From NCBI GenBank assembly GCA_963782555.1, contig CAWAKB010000005.1, positions 372,001 through 436,000 on the forward strand: a stretch of 64,000 nt of DNA, in the 5' to 3' direction. Positions 8,934 to 16,275 of this stretch are shown piece after piece. Within the stretch, counting starts at the first letter, position 1; every line of letters starts with the position of its first letter. A program made the position numbers and the translations under genes. The notes under the pieces are model-generated. The model was not told where the DNA came from. It saw only the letters and a list, made by a program, of their open reading frames with translations, and searched no databases. Origin of the DNA: Hyphomicrobium_A sp963782555. Its GTDB lineage: Bacteria > Pseudomonadota > Alphaproteobacteria > Rhizobiales > Hyphomicrobiaceae.

Positions 8934-9380
8934 ATGGACGAAGCGCTGAAAGAGAAGATACGTCAGGTGCTCCAATCTCAGCACCTGATGACGCTTGCCA
9001 CCATCCGGCCCGACGGATATCCGCAAGCCACGATCGTCAACTACATATCCGACGATCTCACTTTGTACTTTGCGACCGACGCAGCCTCGCAGAAGGTTGG
9101 CAACATAAGGTTGAACAATAAGGTTTCGATCGCGATCGCCAACCAAACCGAGGACTTCTACAAGCTGTCGGGCTTGTCCATGTCCGGTCTGGCAACGCGG
9201 ATCCTGGACCAGGAAGCGGTCGAGCGGCTCTCCATTCGTCTCTTTCGCAAACTCCCGCAGTCGAAAAGATTTGTTCCGCAGGATCCAAGGCAGCTCGCGG
9301 TCTTTTCGGTAACGCCCGTGGCCATCTCCCTCATCGATTACGCCTCGGGCTTCGGGACCAGCCATTTGCTCGAGTTGTGA
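8934..9380 (+). CDS. Pyridoxamine 5'-phosphate oxidase-fold protein
   Basis: 148 aa, a split-barrel flavin-binding fold. The opening HLMTLATIRPDGYPQATIVNYI is typical of the PPOX-like family (FMN or F420/haem binding); the exact substrate is unknown. The second of two close ATGs is preferred because GGAAAG lies 7 nt before it. It starts 64 bp after nnrS on the same strand and may be read with it, suggesting a role in redox or nitrosative stress, but that is inference. No membrane segment or signal peptide is present. Confidence 0.75.
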   Translation: MDEALKEKIRQVLQSQHLMTLATIRPDGYPQATIVNYISDDLTLYFATDAASQKVGNIRLNNKVSIAIANQTEDFYKLSGLSMSGLATRILDQEAVERLSIRLFRKLPQSKRFVPQDPRQLAVFSVTPVAISLIDYASGFGTSHLLEL

Positions 9381-9596
9381 ACGCGGCCGCCTAGCTTCCG
9401 CCGCAACCTGCTCAATGTCTGCATCGGGTCAAAAACGGTCCCGCGGGATCGGGAGCTGCTACGTCGGCTCAGCCTTCGAGAGCGGAACCTGGACAAAGGG
9501 ACTAGCGATGGTCCGCGCGTGCGGCGAGCAGGCACTATCCCTAAAATGCTCAGAGCTGATGGTCCGGCGGGGGCGCCATGCGATCAATCGCAAATG
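9381..9596. other. Intergenic stretch without a convincing gene
   Basis: No reading frame here looks like a real protein. A short stretch at about 9412-9440 could be read as a peptide opening MSASGQKR. From memory, such openings recur in spurious annotations in Rhizobiales genomes and come from a dispersed intergenic sequence; I cannot confirm this here. A GCGATCAATCGC palindrome lies at about 9580-9591, directly before the 115-nt element. Confidence 0.4.
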
Positions 9597-9711
9597 TGGG
9601 TGGGAAACATTCCCGCGGAAACTCCCGGGAAGCTATGGAAGGTTCGTGTTTCCCACCTGCCGATAAGCGCCTGTTTCGGCTCGATTGATGCACGCCCGTA
9701 GGGACCGCCAA
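9597..9711 (+). repeat. 115-nt structured element, copy 1 (left of nitrate assimilation cluster)
   Basis: This stretch and 26142-26256 are homologous and the same length. A 37-nt block at the start (9597-9633) matches the other copy at 34 positions, and a 24-nt block at the end (9688-9711) is identical. Within it an 11-bp perfect stem pairs GGTGGGAAACA (9599-9609) with TGTTTCCCACC (9647-9657); an inner TTCCCG/CGGGAA stem is possible. The terminal block reads as a tiny frame MHARRDRQ then TAA in this copy. I do not recognise it as a known RNA family. It lies 130 nt before nasT and could be a leader, a small RNA or a repeat. The middle of the element is poorly conserved, which suits a paired structure. 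Confidence 0.65.
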
Positions 9712-9810
9712 TAATCTCAATATGGCCGATGGGTTAGGAGCGGAGCTCCGCGGCGATCAATTGTAGGCAAGAAGCGGCCGCACTTGCGGTGCCTGCCGTC
9801 TCGGGGCAGT

Positions 9811-9827
9811 ATTGTGCAGCGCACAAT
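9811..9827. promoter_or_regulatory. Perfect palindrome upstream of nasT
   Basis: ATTGTGC-AGC-GCACAAT is a perfect 17-bp inverted repeat with a 3-bp centre, a typical operator shape. It lies just before the preferred nasT start and overlaps a possible but poor upstream TTG start, which argues against that start. The binding protein is unknown; a related but imperfect GTGC/GCAC arrangement occurs upstream of nrtA. Confidence 0.45.
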
Positions 9828-9844
9828 TTGGTCCGGGCCCCGCA

Positions 9845-10456
9845 TTGTCCAAACCGATTTCTGAAAACGCGGATACGACGCTGAAGATCCTCGTCATCGA
9901 CGAGACCCCGATCCGCCGGGCGATTCTCGAGGCCGGTCTCAAGGAGGCCGGCTTCTCCAACGTGACAACGCTCGACACTGCCGCGGGCCTCGTCGAGCAG
10001 ATCTACGCGATCGATCCCGATGTCGTCCTGATCGACCTGGAGAACCCGAGCCGCGACGTGCTCGAGCAGATGTTCCAGGTGAGCCGCGCCGTGCGCCGCC
10101 CCATCGCCATGTTCGTCGAGACGAGCGACAAGGCGACGATCGAGGCGGCGATCGATGCCGGCGTCAGCGCCTACATCGTCGACGGCCTGAAGAAGGAGCG
10201 CGTCAAGCCCATCCTGGAGATGACGATGTCGCGCTTCCGCGCCTTTGATCGCCTGCGCACCGAGCTCGAGGAGACGAAGAGCGCGCTCAAGGACCGCAAG
10301 GTGATCGAGAAAGCCAAGGGCATCCTCATGAAAAGCCGCGGCCTCGACGAGGCTGCGGCTTATGCACTTCTGCGCAAGGCCGCCATGGGTCAGGGCAAGC
10401 GCCTGGCGGAGGTCGCAGAGGGGCTCATCTCGACATTCGATCTGTTGAAGGAGTAG
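9845..10456 (+). CDS. nasT: NasT, ANTAR-domain response-regulator-like antiterminator
   Basis: About 203 aa. The N-terminal receiver-like domain (LKILVIDETPIRRAILEAGL) is followed from about residue 125 by a C-terminal ANTAR RNA-binding domain (ALKDRKVIEKAKGILMKSRGLDEAAAYALLRKAAM). NasT binds two-hairpin leader RNAs and prevents termination ahead of nitrate assimilation genes; it is held inactive by NasS when nitrate is absent. The matching leader lies at 11892-11991 before nrtA. The start is uncertain: TTG at 9845 is chosen because the domain begins soon after and the upstream TTG at 9812 sits in a palindrome; no clear ribosome site is seen. nasS follows after 10 bp. Confidence 0.88.
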   Translation: MSKPISENADTTLKILVIDETPIRRAILEAGLKEAGFSNVTTLDTAAGLVEQIYAIDPDVVLIDLENPSRDVLEQMFQVSRAVRRPIAMFVETSDKATIEAAIDAGVSAYIVDGLKKERVKPILEMTMSRFRAFDRLRTELEETKSALKDRKVIEKAKGILMKSRGLDEAAAYALLRKAAMGQGKRLAEVAEGLISTFDLLKE

Positions 10457-10466
10457 GGCACGGACG

Positions 10467-11721
10467 ATGCACGAGCCGAAACCAAGGAGCAGCGGCGAGC
10501 GCGTGGTGCAGGCGGGCTTCATCCCGCTGCTCGACTGCGCGCCTCTCGTCATCGCCAAGGAGCGCGGCTTCGATCGCCGGTTCGGGCTTTCGCTGCAACT
10601 GCGCCGCGAGGTCTCGTGGGCCAACATTCGCGACAAGCTCGACATCGGCGCCTTCGACTGCGCCCACATGCTGGCACCCATGCCGATCGCAGCGATGCTG
10701 AGCCTGGGGCGCGCGACCGAGCCCGTGATCGCGCCGATGTCCTTGAGCCTCAACGGCAATGCCATCACGGTTTCGCAGGCCCTTTATGCCGACATGCGCT
10801 TGGCCGACGAGGCTGCGGCGCGTCGCGGCGGCATGGCCGGCGCAAGAGCGCTTGCCGGGGTGGTGGAACGGCGTACCCAAGCGGGTCGCGAGCCCCTGAC
10901 TTTGGGCATGGTGTACCCGTTCTCCTGCCACAACTATGATCTGCGCTTCTGGCTCGCGTCGGCCGGCATCGATCCCGACAACGACGTCAACCTCGTCGTC
11001 GTCCCGCCGCCGTTGCTGGCCGAACTCTCTCAAGGCCGGGCGCGTCGACGGCTTCTGCGTCGGCCAACCCTGGAACAGCGTCGCCGTCGAGCAGGGCCAC
11101 GGCGTCATCGTCGCCACCAAGAACGAGCTGTGGTCGCTCAGCCCCGAGAAGGTGCTGGGTGTCCGCGAAGAGTGGGCTCAGGCAAACGGGGAGTTGCTGG
11201 CCGACGTCATTCGCGCCTTGACGCTGAGCTGCCAGTGGCTCGATCAGCCGCAGAACCGCCGCGAGGCTGCGGCCATCCTCGCAAGGCCCGAGTACGTCGG
11301 CGTTGCCGAGGAGATCCTCTTGCGGCCTCTCATCGGGAACCTGGCGCGCGGAGGCGGCGAAGCCGACATCGCGGACCCGGATGCCGTGGTCTTCCATCGG
11401 CATGCGGCCAACTTCCCCTGGCGCTCGCACGCGGTGTGGATCATCACGCAGATGATCCGCTGGGGTCAGGCGCGCGAGCCGTTCGACATTCTGGCGCTGG
11501 CGGAGCGAGTCTATCGTCCCGATCTCTATCGCGCCGCCGTGGCCGAGCTCGGGATCGATGTGCCCCAAAGCGACTACAAGCGGGAGGGCGCCATGGCGGA
11601 CGCTGCATCGTTCTTCGGCCAGGGCAGCTTCGATCCTCGTGCTGCGATGAGCTATCTGAAAGGGCTTCGCATTCGTGCTGCGGCGACGGATCTCGACGCC
11701 TTCACCGCACGCAACGCATGA
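10467..11721 (+). pseudogene. nasS: NasS, nitrate/nitrite sensor, interrupted by a one-base frameshift
   Basis: The product resembles NrtA but has no signal peptide, as expected of the cytoplasmic sensor NasS that sequesters NasT until nitrate binds. The first frame runs from ATG 10467 through LVVVPPPLLAEL; the conserved protein then continues in the next frame as LKAGRVDGFCVGQPWNSVAVEQ to the stop at 11721. The shift falls in the CTCTCT run at 11025-11031, where removing one T restores LLAELLKAGRVDG. Both halves are otherwise well conserved, so this is either a very recent mutation or a sequence error. If real, loss of NasS would be expected to leave NasT constitutively active. Confidence 0.85.
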
Positions 11722-11773
11722 GCAGACATGACGCTGCCTCTCTGCCGCACGAATTGGCAGAAGCGGTGTGCGT

Positions 11774-11790
11774 TGCACAATGATTGCGCA
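11774..11790. promoter_or_regulatory. NtrC-like enhancer site upstream of nrtA
   Basis: TGCAC-N7-GCGCA differs at one position from the symmetric NtrC pattern TGCAC-N7-GTGCA. It lies about 90 bp upstream of the sigma-54-like promoter, the usual enhancer distance. Position and symmetry both fit nitrogen control of nitrate uptake, but a single site of this kind can arise by chance. Confidence 0.45.
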
Positions 11791-11864
11791 CGAGAGCGAA
11801 TGTCCGCTGGCTTGCCGATTTTATAACATACGGAAAATTATAGAGAATCTTCCTTCAGCGGATC

Positions 11865-11880
11865 TGGCACAGAAATTGAC
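11865..11880 (+). promoter_or_regulatory. Sigma-54-like promoter of nrtA
   Basis: TGGCAC-AGAAA-TTGAC compares with the consensus TGGCAC-N5-TTGCW; the -24 element is perfect and the -12 element has GA in place of GC. The spacing between the two elements is exact. It would start the transcript near 11892, just where the paired leader begins, about 160 nt before nrtA. Confidence 0.5.
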
Positions 11881-11891
11881 TCTATAGCCGC

Positions 11892-11943
11892 GGGTCGGGA
11901 GAACGACTCTTCCGGAATTTGTTTGCGGCCCAACGGCGGGTCG
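11892..11943 (+). ncRNA. ANTAR-type two-hairpin leader RNA of nrtA
   Basis: Two short stems with six-base loops follow each other with a 16-nt linker. The first, 11892-11909, is GGGTCG-GGAGAA-CGACTC (one G-T pair); the second, 11926-11943, is CGGCCC-AACGGC-GGGTCG (one G-T pair). ANTAR proteins are known to bind paired hairpins with hexaloops having A at position 1 and G at position 4. The second loop fits fully; the first has G at both positions. An intrinsic terminator follows at 11965-11991, and the ANTAR protein gene nasT is upstream, so this is very probably its target. Confidence 0.65.
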
Positions 11944-11964
11944 CTTGGGCAGCGCTGCCTCGAA

Positions 11965-11991
11965 GATCGATCGCATGGGCGATTGGTTTTT
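11965..11991 (+). terminator. Attenuator terminator in the nrtA leader
   Basis: CGATCGC-ATGG-GCGATTG forms a 7-bp stem (11968-11985) that extends by wobble pairs and is followed by GTTTTT. A second T-rich stretch (GCGCTTTTTCGTTTTTGCGC) follows at about 12000. It stands between the two-hairpin leader and the nrtA ribosome site, as in NasT-controlled leaders where the terminator acts unless NasT binds. Confidence 0.65.
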
Positions 11992-12048
11992 CGACGCAGC
12001 GCTTTTTCGTTTTTGCGCGCCGGTCGTGGCGCACCAGGGGAGATCAGC

Positions 12049-13437
12049 ATGACCACGTTGGGCAGGTTCGGGTTGAGGTCGGTCCTCAGGCTACTCGCGG
12101 GCGCCTGCGCGCTCGCAAGCATCGCGGCCTCGAGCGTCGACGCGGCCGAGCTGGAGAAGGACCAGCTGAAGCTAGGCTTCATCAAGCTCACTGATATGGC
12201 CCCGCTGGCCATCGCCAAGGAGAAGCTCTTCTTCGAGGACGAGGGCCTTCAGGTTCAGCTCGAGGCGCAGGCCAACTGGAAGGTATTGCTCGACCGCGTC
12301 ATCACAGGAGAGCTCGACGGCGCGCACATGCTGGCCGGCCAGCCGCTCGGTGCCACCATCGGCTACGGCACCAAGGCGGACGTGATCACCGCCTTCTCGA
12401 TGGACCTGAACGGCAACGCCATCACCGTGTCGAATGACGTCTTCGCCGAGATGAAGAAGCACATGGAGATGGGGCCGGACGGCAAGCCCAAGCATCCCAT
12501 CTCGGCAGCCGCCCTCAAACCCGTTGTCGACCGCTACCGGGCCAACGGCAAGCCCTTCAACATGGGCATGGTGTTCCCTGTCTCCACGCACAACTACGAG
12601 CTGCGCTACTGGCTCGCGGCCGGTGGCATCCGCCCCGGTTTCTACTTGCCCGAAAACACCGCCGGGCAAATCCAGGCCGACGTGCTCCTGTCGGTGACGC
12701 CGCCGCCGCAGATGCCGGCGACGCTCGAAGCGGGAACCATCCTCGGCTACTGCGTTGGTGAGCCTTGGAACCAGGCCGCAGTGTTCAAGGGCATCGGCGT
12801 GCCTGTGGTCACGGACGACGAGATCTGGCGGCTCAATCCGGAAAAGGTGTTCGGCGTCACCGCCAAGTGGGCGGCCGCGAACCCCCACACGCACCTCGCC
12901 GTGATCAAGGCGCTGATCCGCGCCGGCATCTGGCTCGACGATCCGAAGAACCGCGCCGAGGCCGTGAAGATCCTGTCGCAGTCGAACTACGTCGGTGCCG
13001 ATGAGAAGGTGATCGCCAACTCGATGACCGGGTCGTTCGAGTACGAGAAGGGCGACAAGCGGCCAGCGCCAGAGTTCAACGTCTTCTTCAAGCACTTCGC
13101 CACCTACCCCTTCTACTCGGACGCCGTCTGGTACCTCACGCAGATGCGGCGCTGGGGTCAGATCAGCGAGGCCAAGACCGACGCCTGGTATGCCGATATC
13201 GCCAAGAAGGTCTACCGCCCCGACATCTACATGCAGGCGGCCGAGGCGCTGATCGCCGAGGGCAAGGCCAAGCGAGAGGACTTCCCGTTCGGCACCGACG
13301 GCTACAAGCCTCCGACCGCCGAGTTCATCGACGGCATCGAGTACGACGGCAAGAAGCCGAACGAGTACCTCTCGAAATTCCCCATCGGTCTCAAGGACAA
13401 GCAGAAGGTGGCGGGCAACGAGGTCGTCGGCAACTGA
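12049..13437 (+). CDS. nrtA: NrtA, nitrate/nitrite ABC transporter substrate-binding protein
   Basis: 462 aa periplasmic binding protein of the NrtA/CmpA family. A Sec signal peptide (about residues 1-32, ending SSVDA) precedes the mature start AELEKDQLKLGFIKLTDMAPLAIAKEK. Conserved family segments include LDGAHMLAGQPLGATIGYG, SMDLNGNAITVSN, MGMVFPVSTHNYELRYWLA and GYCVGEPWNQ. There is no lipobox cysteine, unlike cyanobacterial NrtA. The ATG at 12049 has GGGGAG about 5 nt upstream; a longer frame from 11923 would run through the leader hairpins and is rejected. First gene after the attenuator, so it opens the nrtABC operon. Confidence 0.94.
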   Translation: MTTLGRFGLRSVLRLLAGACALASIAASSVDAAELEKDQLKLGFIKLTDMAPLAIAKEKLFFEDEGLQVQLEAQANWKVLLDRVITGELDGAHMLAGQPLGATIGYGTKADVITAFSMDLNGNAITVSNDVFAEMKKHMEMGPDGKPKHPISAAALKPVVDRYRANGKPFNMGMVFPVSTHNYELRYWLAAGGIRPGFYLPENTAGQIQADVLLSVTPPPQMPATLEAGTILGYCVGEPWNQAAVFKGIGVPVVTDDEIWRLNPEKVFGVTAKWAAANPHTHLAVIKALIRAGIWLDDPKNRAEAVKILSQSNYVGADEKVIANSMTGSFEYEKGDKRPAPEFNVFFKHFATYPFYSDAVWYLTQMRRWGQISEAKTDAWYADIAKKVYRPDIYMQAAEALIAEGKAKREDFPFGTDGYKPPTAEFIDGIEYDGKKPNEYLSKFPIGLKDKQKVAGNEVVGN

Positions 13438-13485
13438 CGCGCCTCGGCGCGACCGTGGCCCGCGAACGGACAAGGACATCCGACA

Positions 13486-14559
13486 ATGGCAATCGTTACC
13501 TCTGCACGCACCCCGATGCCGCCGCTCAAAGAGCGCCTCGCCCCGGCACTCGAACGGCTCAAGCGCACGCTCGGACCTTTCGGACTGGGCTGGTTCGTGC
13601 CGCTCGTGCGGCTCTTCATCGGCGACCGCCCGCTGCAGCAATTGAGGCAAATCTGGCAGGGCCTGCTCATCCCTCTGTTGGCCATCGCTTGCTTCCTGTG
13701 GCTTTGGGCGGTGCTGGCGCCGCGCGTCGTCACGACCCTCGGCGCCATCCCCGGCCCCGTCGAGGTCTTGGGCCAAGTCAAAGTCCTGTGGGCCGACCAT
13801 GTCGCCGAGCGCGGCAAGGAGGCCGCCTACTACGAGCACCAGGAGAAGCGGAATGCCGAGGCTGTGGCCAAGGACCCGAATGCGGAGGTCAAGTGGCACA
13901 GCTACATCGGGCGTCCGACCTTCTTCGATCAGATCCTGACATCGCTGAAGACGGTCTTCACCGGCTTTCTGCTGGCGAGCCTGATCGCCATTCCGCTGGG
14001 CGTGCTCTGTGGGCTCTCCAAAACCTTCAACGCCGCGCTCAATCCCATCATCCAGATCTTCAAGCCGGTCTCCCCACTCGCCTGGCTGCCGATCGTTACC
14101 ATGGTGGTGTCGGCCGTCTACATCAACGAGTTGCCGGGGATGTCAAAAAGCTTCGTGACGTCGGCGGTTACGGTGACGCTGTGCTCGTTGTGGCCGACGC
14201 TCATCAATACCGCCGTCGGCGTGGCGTCGATCGATCGCGACCTCGTCAATGTCGGCCGCGTCCTGAAGCTGTCGTGGAGCACCAAGGTCTTCAAGGTCGT
14301 GCTCCCTTCGGCGCTTCCCTACATCTTTACCGGGCTGCGCATGTCGCTCGGCGTCGGCTGGATGGTGCTGATCGCCGCGGAGATGCTCGCCCAGAATCCC
14401 GGCTTGGGTAAATTCGTCTGGGACGAGTTCCAGAACGGCTCATCGGATTCGCTGGCGCGCATCATGGTCGCGGTGTTGACCATCGGCATCATCGGTTTTG
14501 TCTTGGACCGGCTGATGGTGGCGCTTGAAAGCGCCGTCACTCACGGCTCAGCGCGCTAG
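13486..14559 (+). CDS. nrtB: NrtB, nitrate ABC transporter permease
   Basis: 357 aa. An N-terminal cytoplasmic segment and first helix (IPLLAIACFLWLWAVLAP) are followed by a hydrophilic loop of about 80 residues. The binding-protein-dependent permease domain then has about five helices, with the ATPase-contact loop near VGRVLKLSWSTKVFKVVLPSALPYIFTGLRMSLGVGW. The N-terminal extension and loop are larger than in the shortest NrtB proteins. It starts 48 bp after nrtA and 12 bp before the ATPase gene. Confidence 0.93.
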   Translation: MAIVTSARTPMPPLKERLAPALERLKRTLGPFGLGWFVPLVRLFIGDRPLQQLRQIWQGLLIPLLAIACFLWLWAVLAPRVVTTLGAIPGPVEVLGQVKVLWADHVAERGKEAAYYEHQEKRNAEAVAKDPNAEVKWHSYIGRPTFFDQILTSLKTVFTGFLLASLIAIPLGVLCGLSKTFNAALNPIIQIFKPVSPLAWLPIVTMVVSAVYINELPGMSKSFVTSAVTVTLCSLWPTLINTAVGVASIDRDLVNVGRVLKLSWSTKVFKVVLPSALPYIFTGLRMSLGVGWMVLIAAEMLAQNPGLGKFVWDEFQNGSSDSLARIMVAVLTIGIIGFVLDRLMVALESAVTHGSAR

Positions 14560-14571
14560 AGGAGAGCTCGA

Positions 14572-16275
14572 ATGGCAGTTCTCGAACTCAAAGGCGTCTC
14601 GGCCGGCTACGGGATGGTGCAAGCGCGCACCGAGGTTCTCAAAGGCATCGACCTGGTGGTCGAGGAGAGCGAGCTGCTCGCAATCCTCGGGTTCTCCGGA
14701 ACCGGAAAGACGACGCTGATCTCGCTGCTCGCCGGCTTGAGAAAACCGGACAAGGGTGAGGTGCTTTTCAAGGGCAAGCGGGTCACGGGTCCTGGGCCGG
14801 AGCGCGGCGTCGTCTTCCAGAGCTACGCACTGATGCCCTGGCTCACGGTGGCGCAGAATATCGCGCTTGCCGTCGATGCCGTGCATGCGCGCGTGCCCAA
14901 GGCAGAGCGCAAGGCCCTGACCGACAAATACATGAGCATGGTCGGTCTGACCCACGCCTGCGACCGGCGGCCGGCCGAGCTGTCTGGCGGCATGCGCCAG
15001 CGCGTCTCGGTTGCCCGCGCGCTTGCCATCCAGCCCGAGGTGCTGCTGCTCGATGAGCCGCTGTCGGCGCTCGATGCGCTGACGCGGGCCAAGCTGCAGG
15101 ACGAATTCGCGGAGATCCGCGCCGGTACCAGCGCCACGATGGTGCTCATAACCAACGACGTCGACGAGGCGATCCTGCTCGCCGACCGCATTGTGCCCCT
15201 CAATCCCGACGGCACGCTCGGGGCGGAGTACCGGGTCGAGCTTGCCCGCCCGCGCAATCGCGTCGCGCTCAATCACGATGCGGGCTACCACCGGCTTCGC
15301 AGCGACATCACCCGCTATCTGATGAAGGCCGGCGAGCTGCGCGAGGCGGCGAGCGACGGCGGCGTGGCACTTCCCAACGTCGTTCCGTTCTTTGCCAAGG
15401 AGGGCCGGCTGCCTGCGGCGTACGCCAAGGAGGCCGCCAAGGTGCGGCGCGAGGACCGCTACCTGGACTTCAGCCAGATCTCCAAGACGTATCCCACACC
15501 GGACGGCCCGCTCACCGTCGTCGACGGCTTCGATCTCAAGATGAAGAAAGGCGAGTTCGTCTCCCTCATCGGTCATTCGGGCTGCGGCAAGTCGACGGTG
15601 CTGTCCATGGCCGCCGGGCTGCAGAACGTCAGCAAGGGCGGCATCTTTCTTGACGACCGCGAGGTGCACGAGGCCGGACCCGACCGCGCCGTCGTGTTCC
15701 AGGCCCCGTCGCTGGTGCCGTGGCTCACGGCCGAGCAGAACGTCGCGCTCGGCGTCGATCGCGTCTACCGCGAGGCCACGCGCGCCGAACGCCAGGACGT
15801 CGTGCACTATTACTTGAACCGCGTGGGCTTGAGCGACGCATTGAAGAAGTACGCGTCCGAGCTCTCGGGCGGCATGAAGCAGCGCGTGGGGCTTGCCCGC
15901 GCCTTCGCGCTCTCGCCCAAGCTTTTGCTGCTGGACGAGCCCTTCGGCATGCTGGACAGCCTGACGCGGTGGGCCTTGCAGGAAGTGCTGATGGAGGTGT
16001 GGACGCGCACGTCCGTCACCGCCGTATGCGTCACGCACGACGTCGACGAGGCGATCCTCTTGGCCGACCGCGTGGTGATGATGACGAACGGGCCCAACGC
16101 GCGTGTCGGTCGCATCGTCGAGATCGATATTCCGCGCCCGCGCACGCGCCAGGCCTTGCTCGAGCACCCGCGCTACTATGAGTACCGCGAGGCCATCTTA
16201 GGCTTCCTCGACGAGTTCGAGCACGGGGCGGTCAGCAAGGCAGCGAGCGCGAAAGCGCTGGAGGCCGCCGCATGA
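14572..16275 (+). CDS. nrtC: NrtC, nitrate ABC transporter ATPase with two nucleotide-binding domains
   Basis: 567 aa containing two complete ATPase domains in tandem. The first has Walker A GFSGTGKTT (about residue 40), signature LSGGMRQRVSVARAL and LLLDEPLSALDA. The second has Walker A GHSGCGKST (about residue 334), signature LSGGMKQRVGLARAF and LLLDEPFGMLDS. Cyanobacteria instead use separate NrtC (with an NrtA-like tail) and NrtD, so this one chain replaces both. A linker of about 60 residues joins the halves. Good GAGGAG ribosome site before the ATG; the stop overlaps the next ATG by 4 bp. Confidence 0.92.
   Translation: MAVLELKGVSAGYGMVQARTEVLKGIDLVVEESELLAILGFSGTGKTTLISLLAGLRKPDKGEVLFKGKRVTGPGPERGVVFQSYALMPWLTVAQNIALAVDAVHARVPKAERKALTDKYMSMVGLTHACDRRPAELSGGMRQRVSVARALAIQPEVLLLDEPLSALDALTRAKLQDEFAEIRAGTSATMVLITNDVDEAILLADRIVPLNPDGTLGAEYRVELARPRNRVALNHDAGYHRLRSDITRYLMKAGELREAASDGGVALPNVVPFFAKEGRLPAAYAKEAAKVRREDRYLDFSQISKTYPTPDGPLTVVDGFDLKMKKGEFVSLIGHSGCGKSTVLSMAAGLQNVSKGGIFLDDREVHEAGPDRAVVFQAPSLVPWLTAEQNVALGVDRVYREATRAERQDVVHYYLNRVGLSDALKKYASELSGGMKQRVGLARAFALSPKLLLLDEPFGMLDSLTRWALQEVLMEVWTRTSVTAVCVTHDVDEAILLADRVVMMTNGPNARVGRIVEIDIPRPRTRQALLEHPRYYEYREAILGFLDEFEHGAVSKAASAKALEAAA

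Noticed and set aside
9415..9666. Possible 83-residue protein opening MSASGQKR
   Set aside because: It overlaps the 115-nt element, lacks a ribosome site and looks like a spurious frame in a dispersed repeat.
9597..9711. The 115-nt element as a NasT (ANTAR) target RNA
   Set aside because: Its stems are long with large loops and no paired hexaloops; the second copy precedes an unrelated gene.
11923..12048. Upstream extension of the nrtA reading frame
   Set aside because: It runs through the leader hairpins and terminator and would place 42 non-signal residues before a clear signal peptide; the ATG at 12049 has a good ribosome site.
12172..13899. Long open frames antisense to real genes (here opposite nrtA/nrtB, also 4126-5730, 14548-16167, 17318-19090)
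   Set aside because: They mirror strongly conserved genes and are explained by high GC content and codon bias; their translations are low-complexity and match no family.
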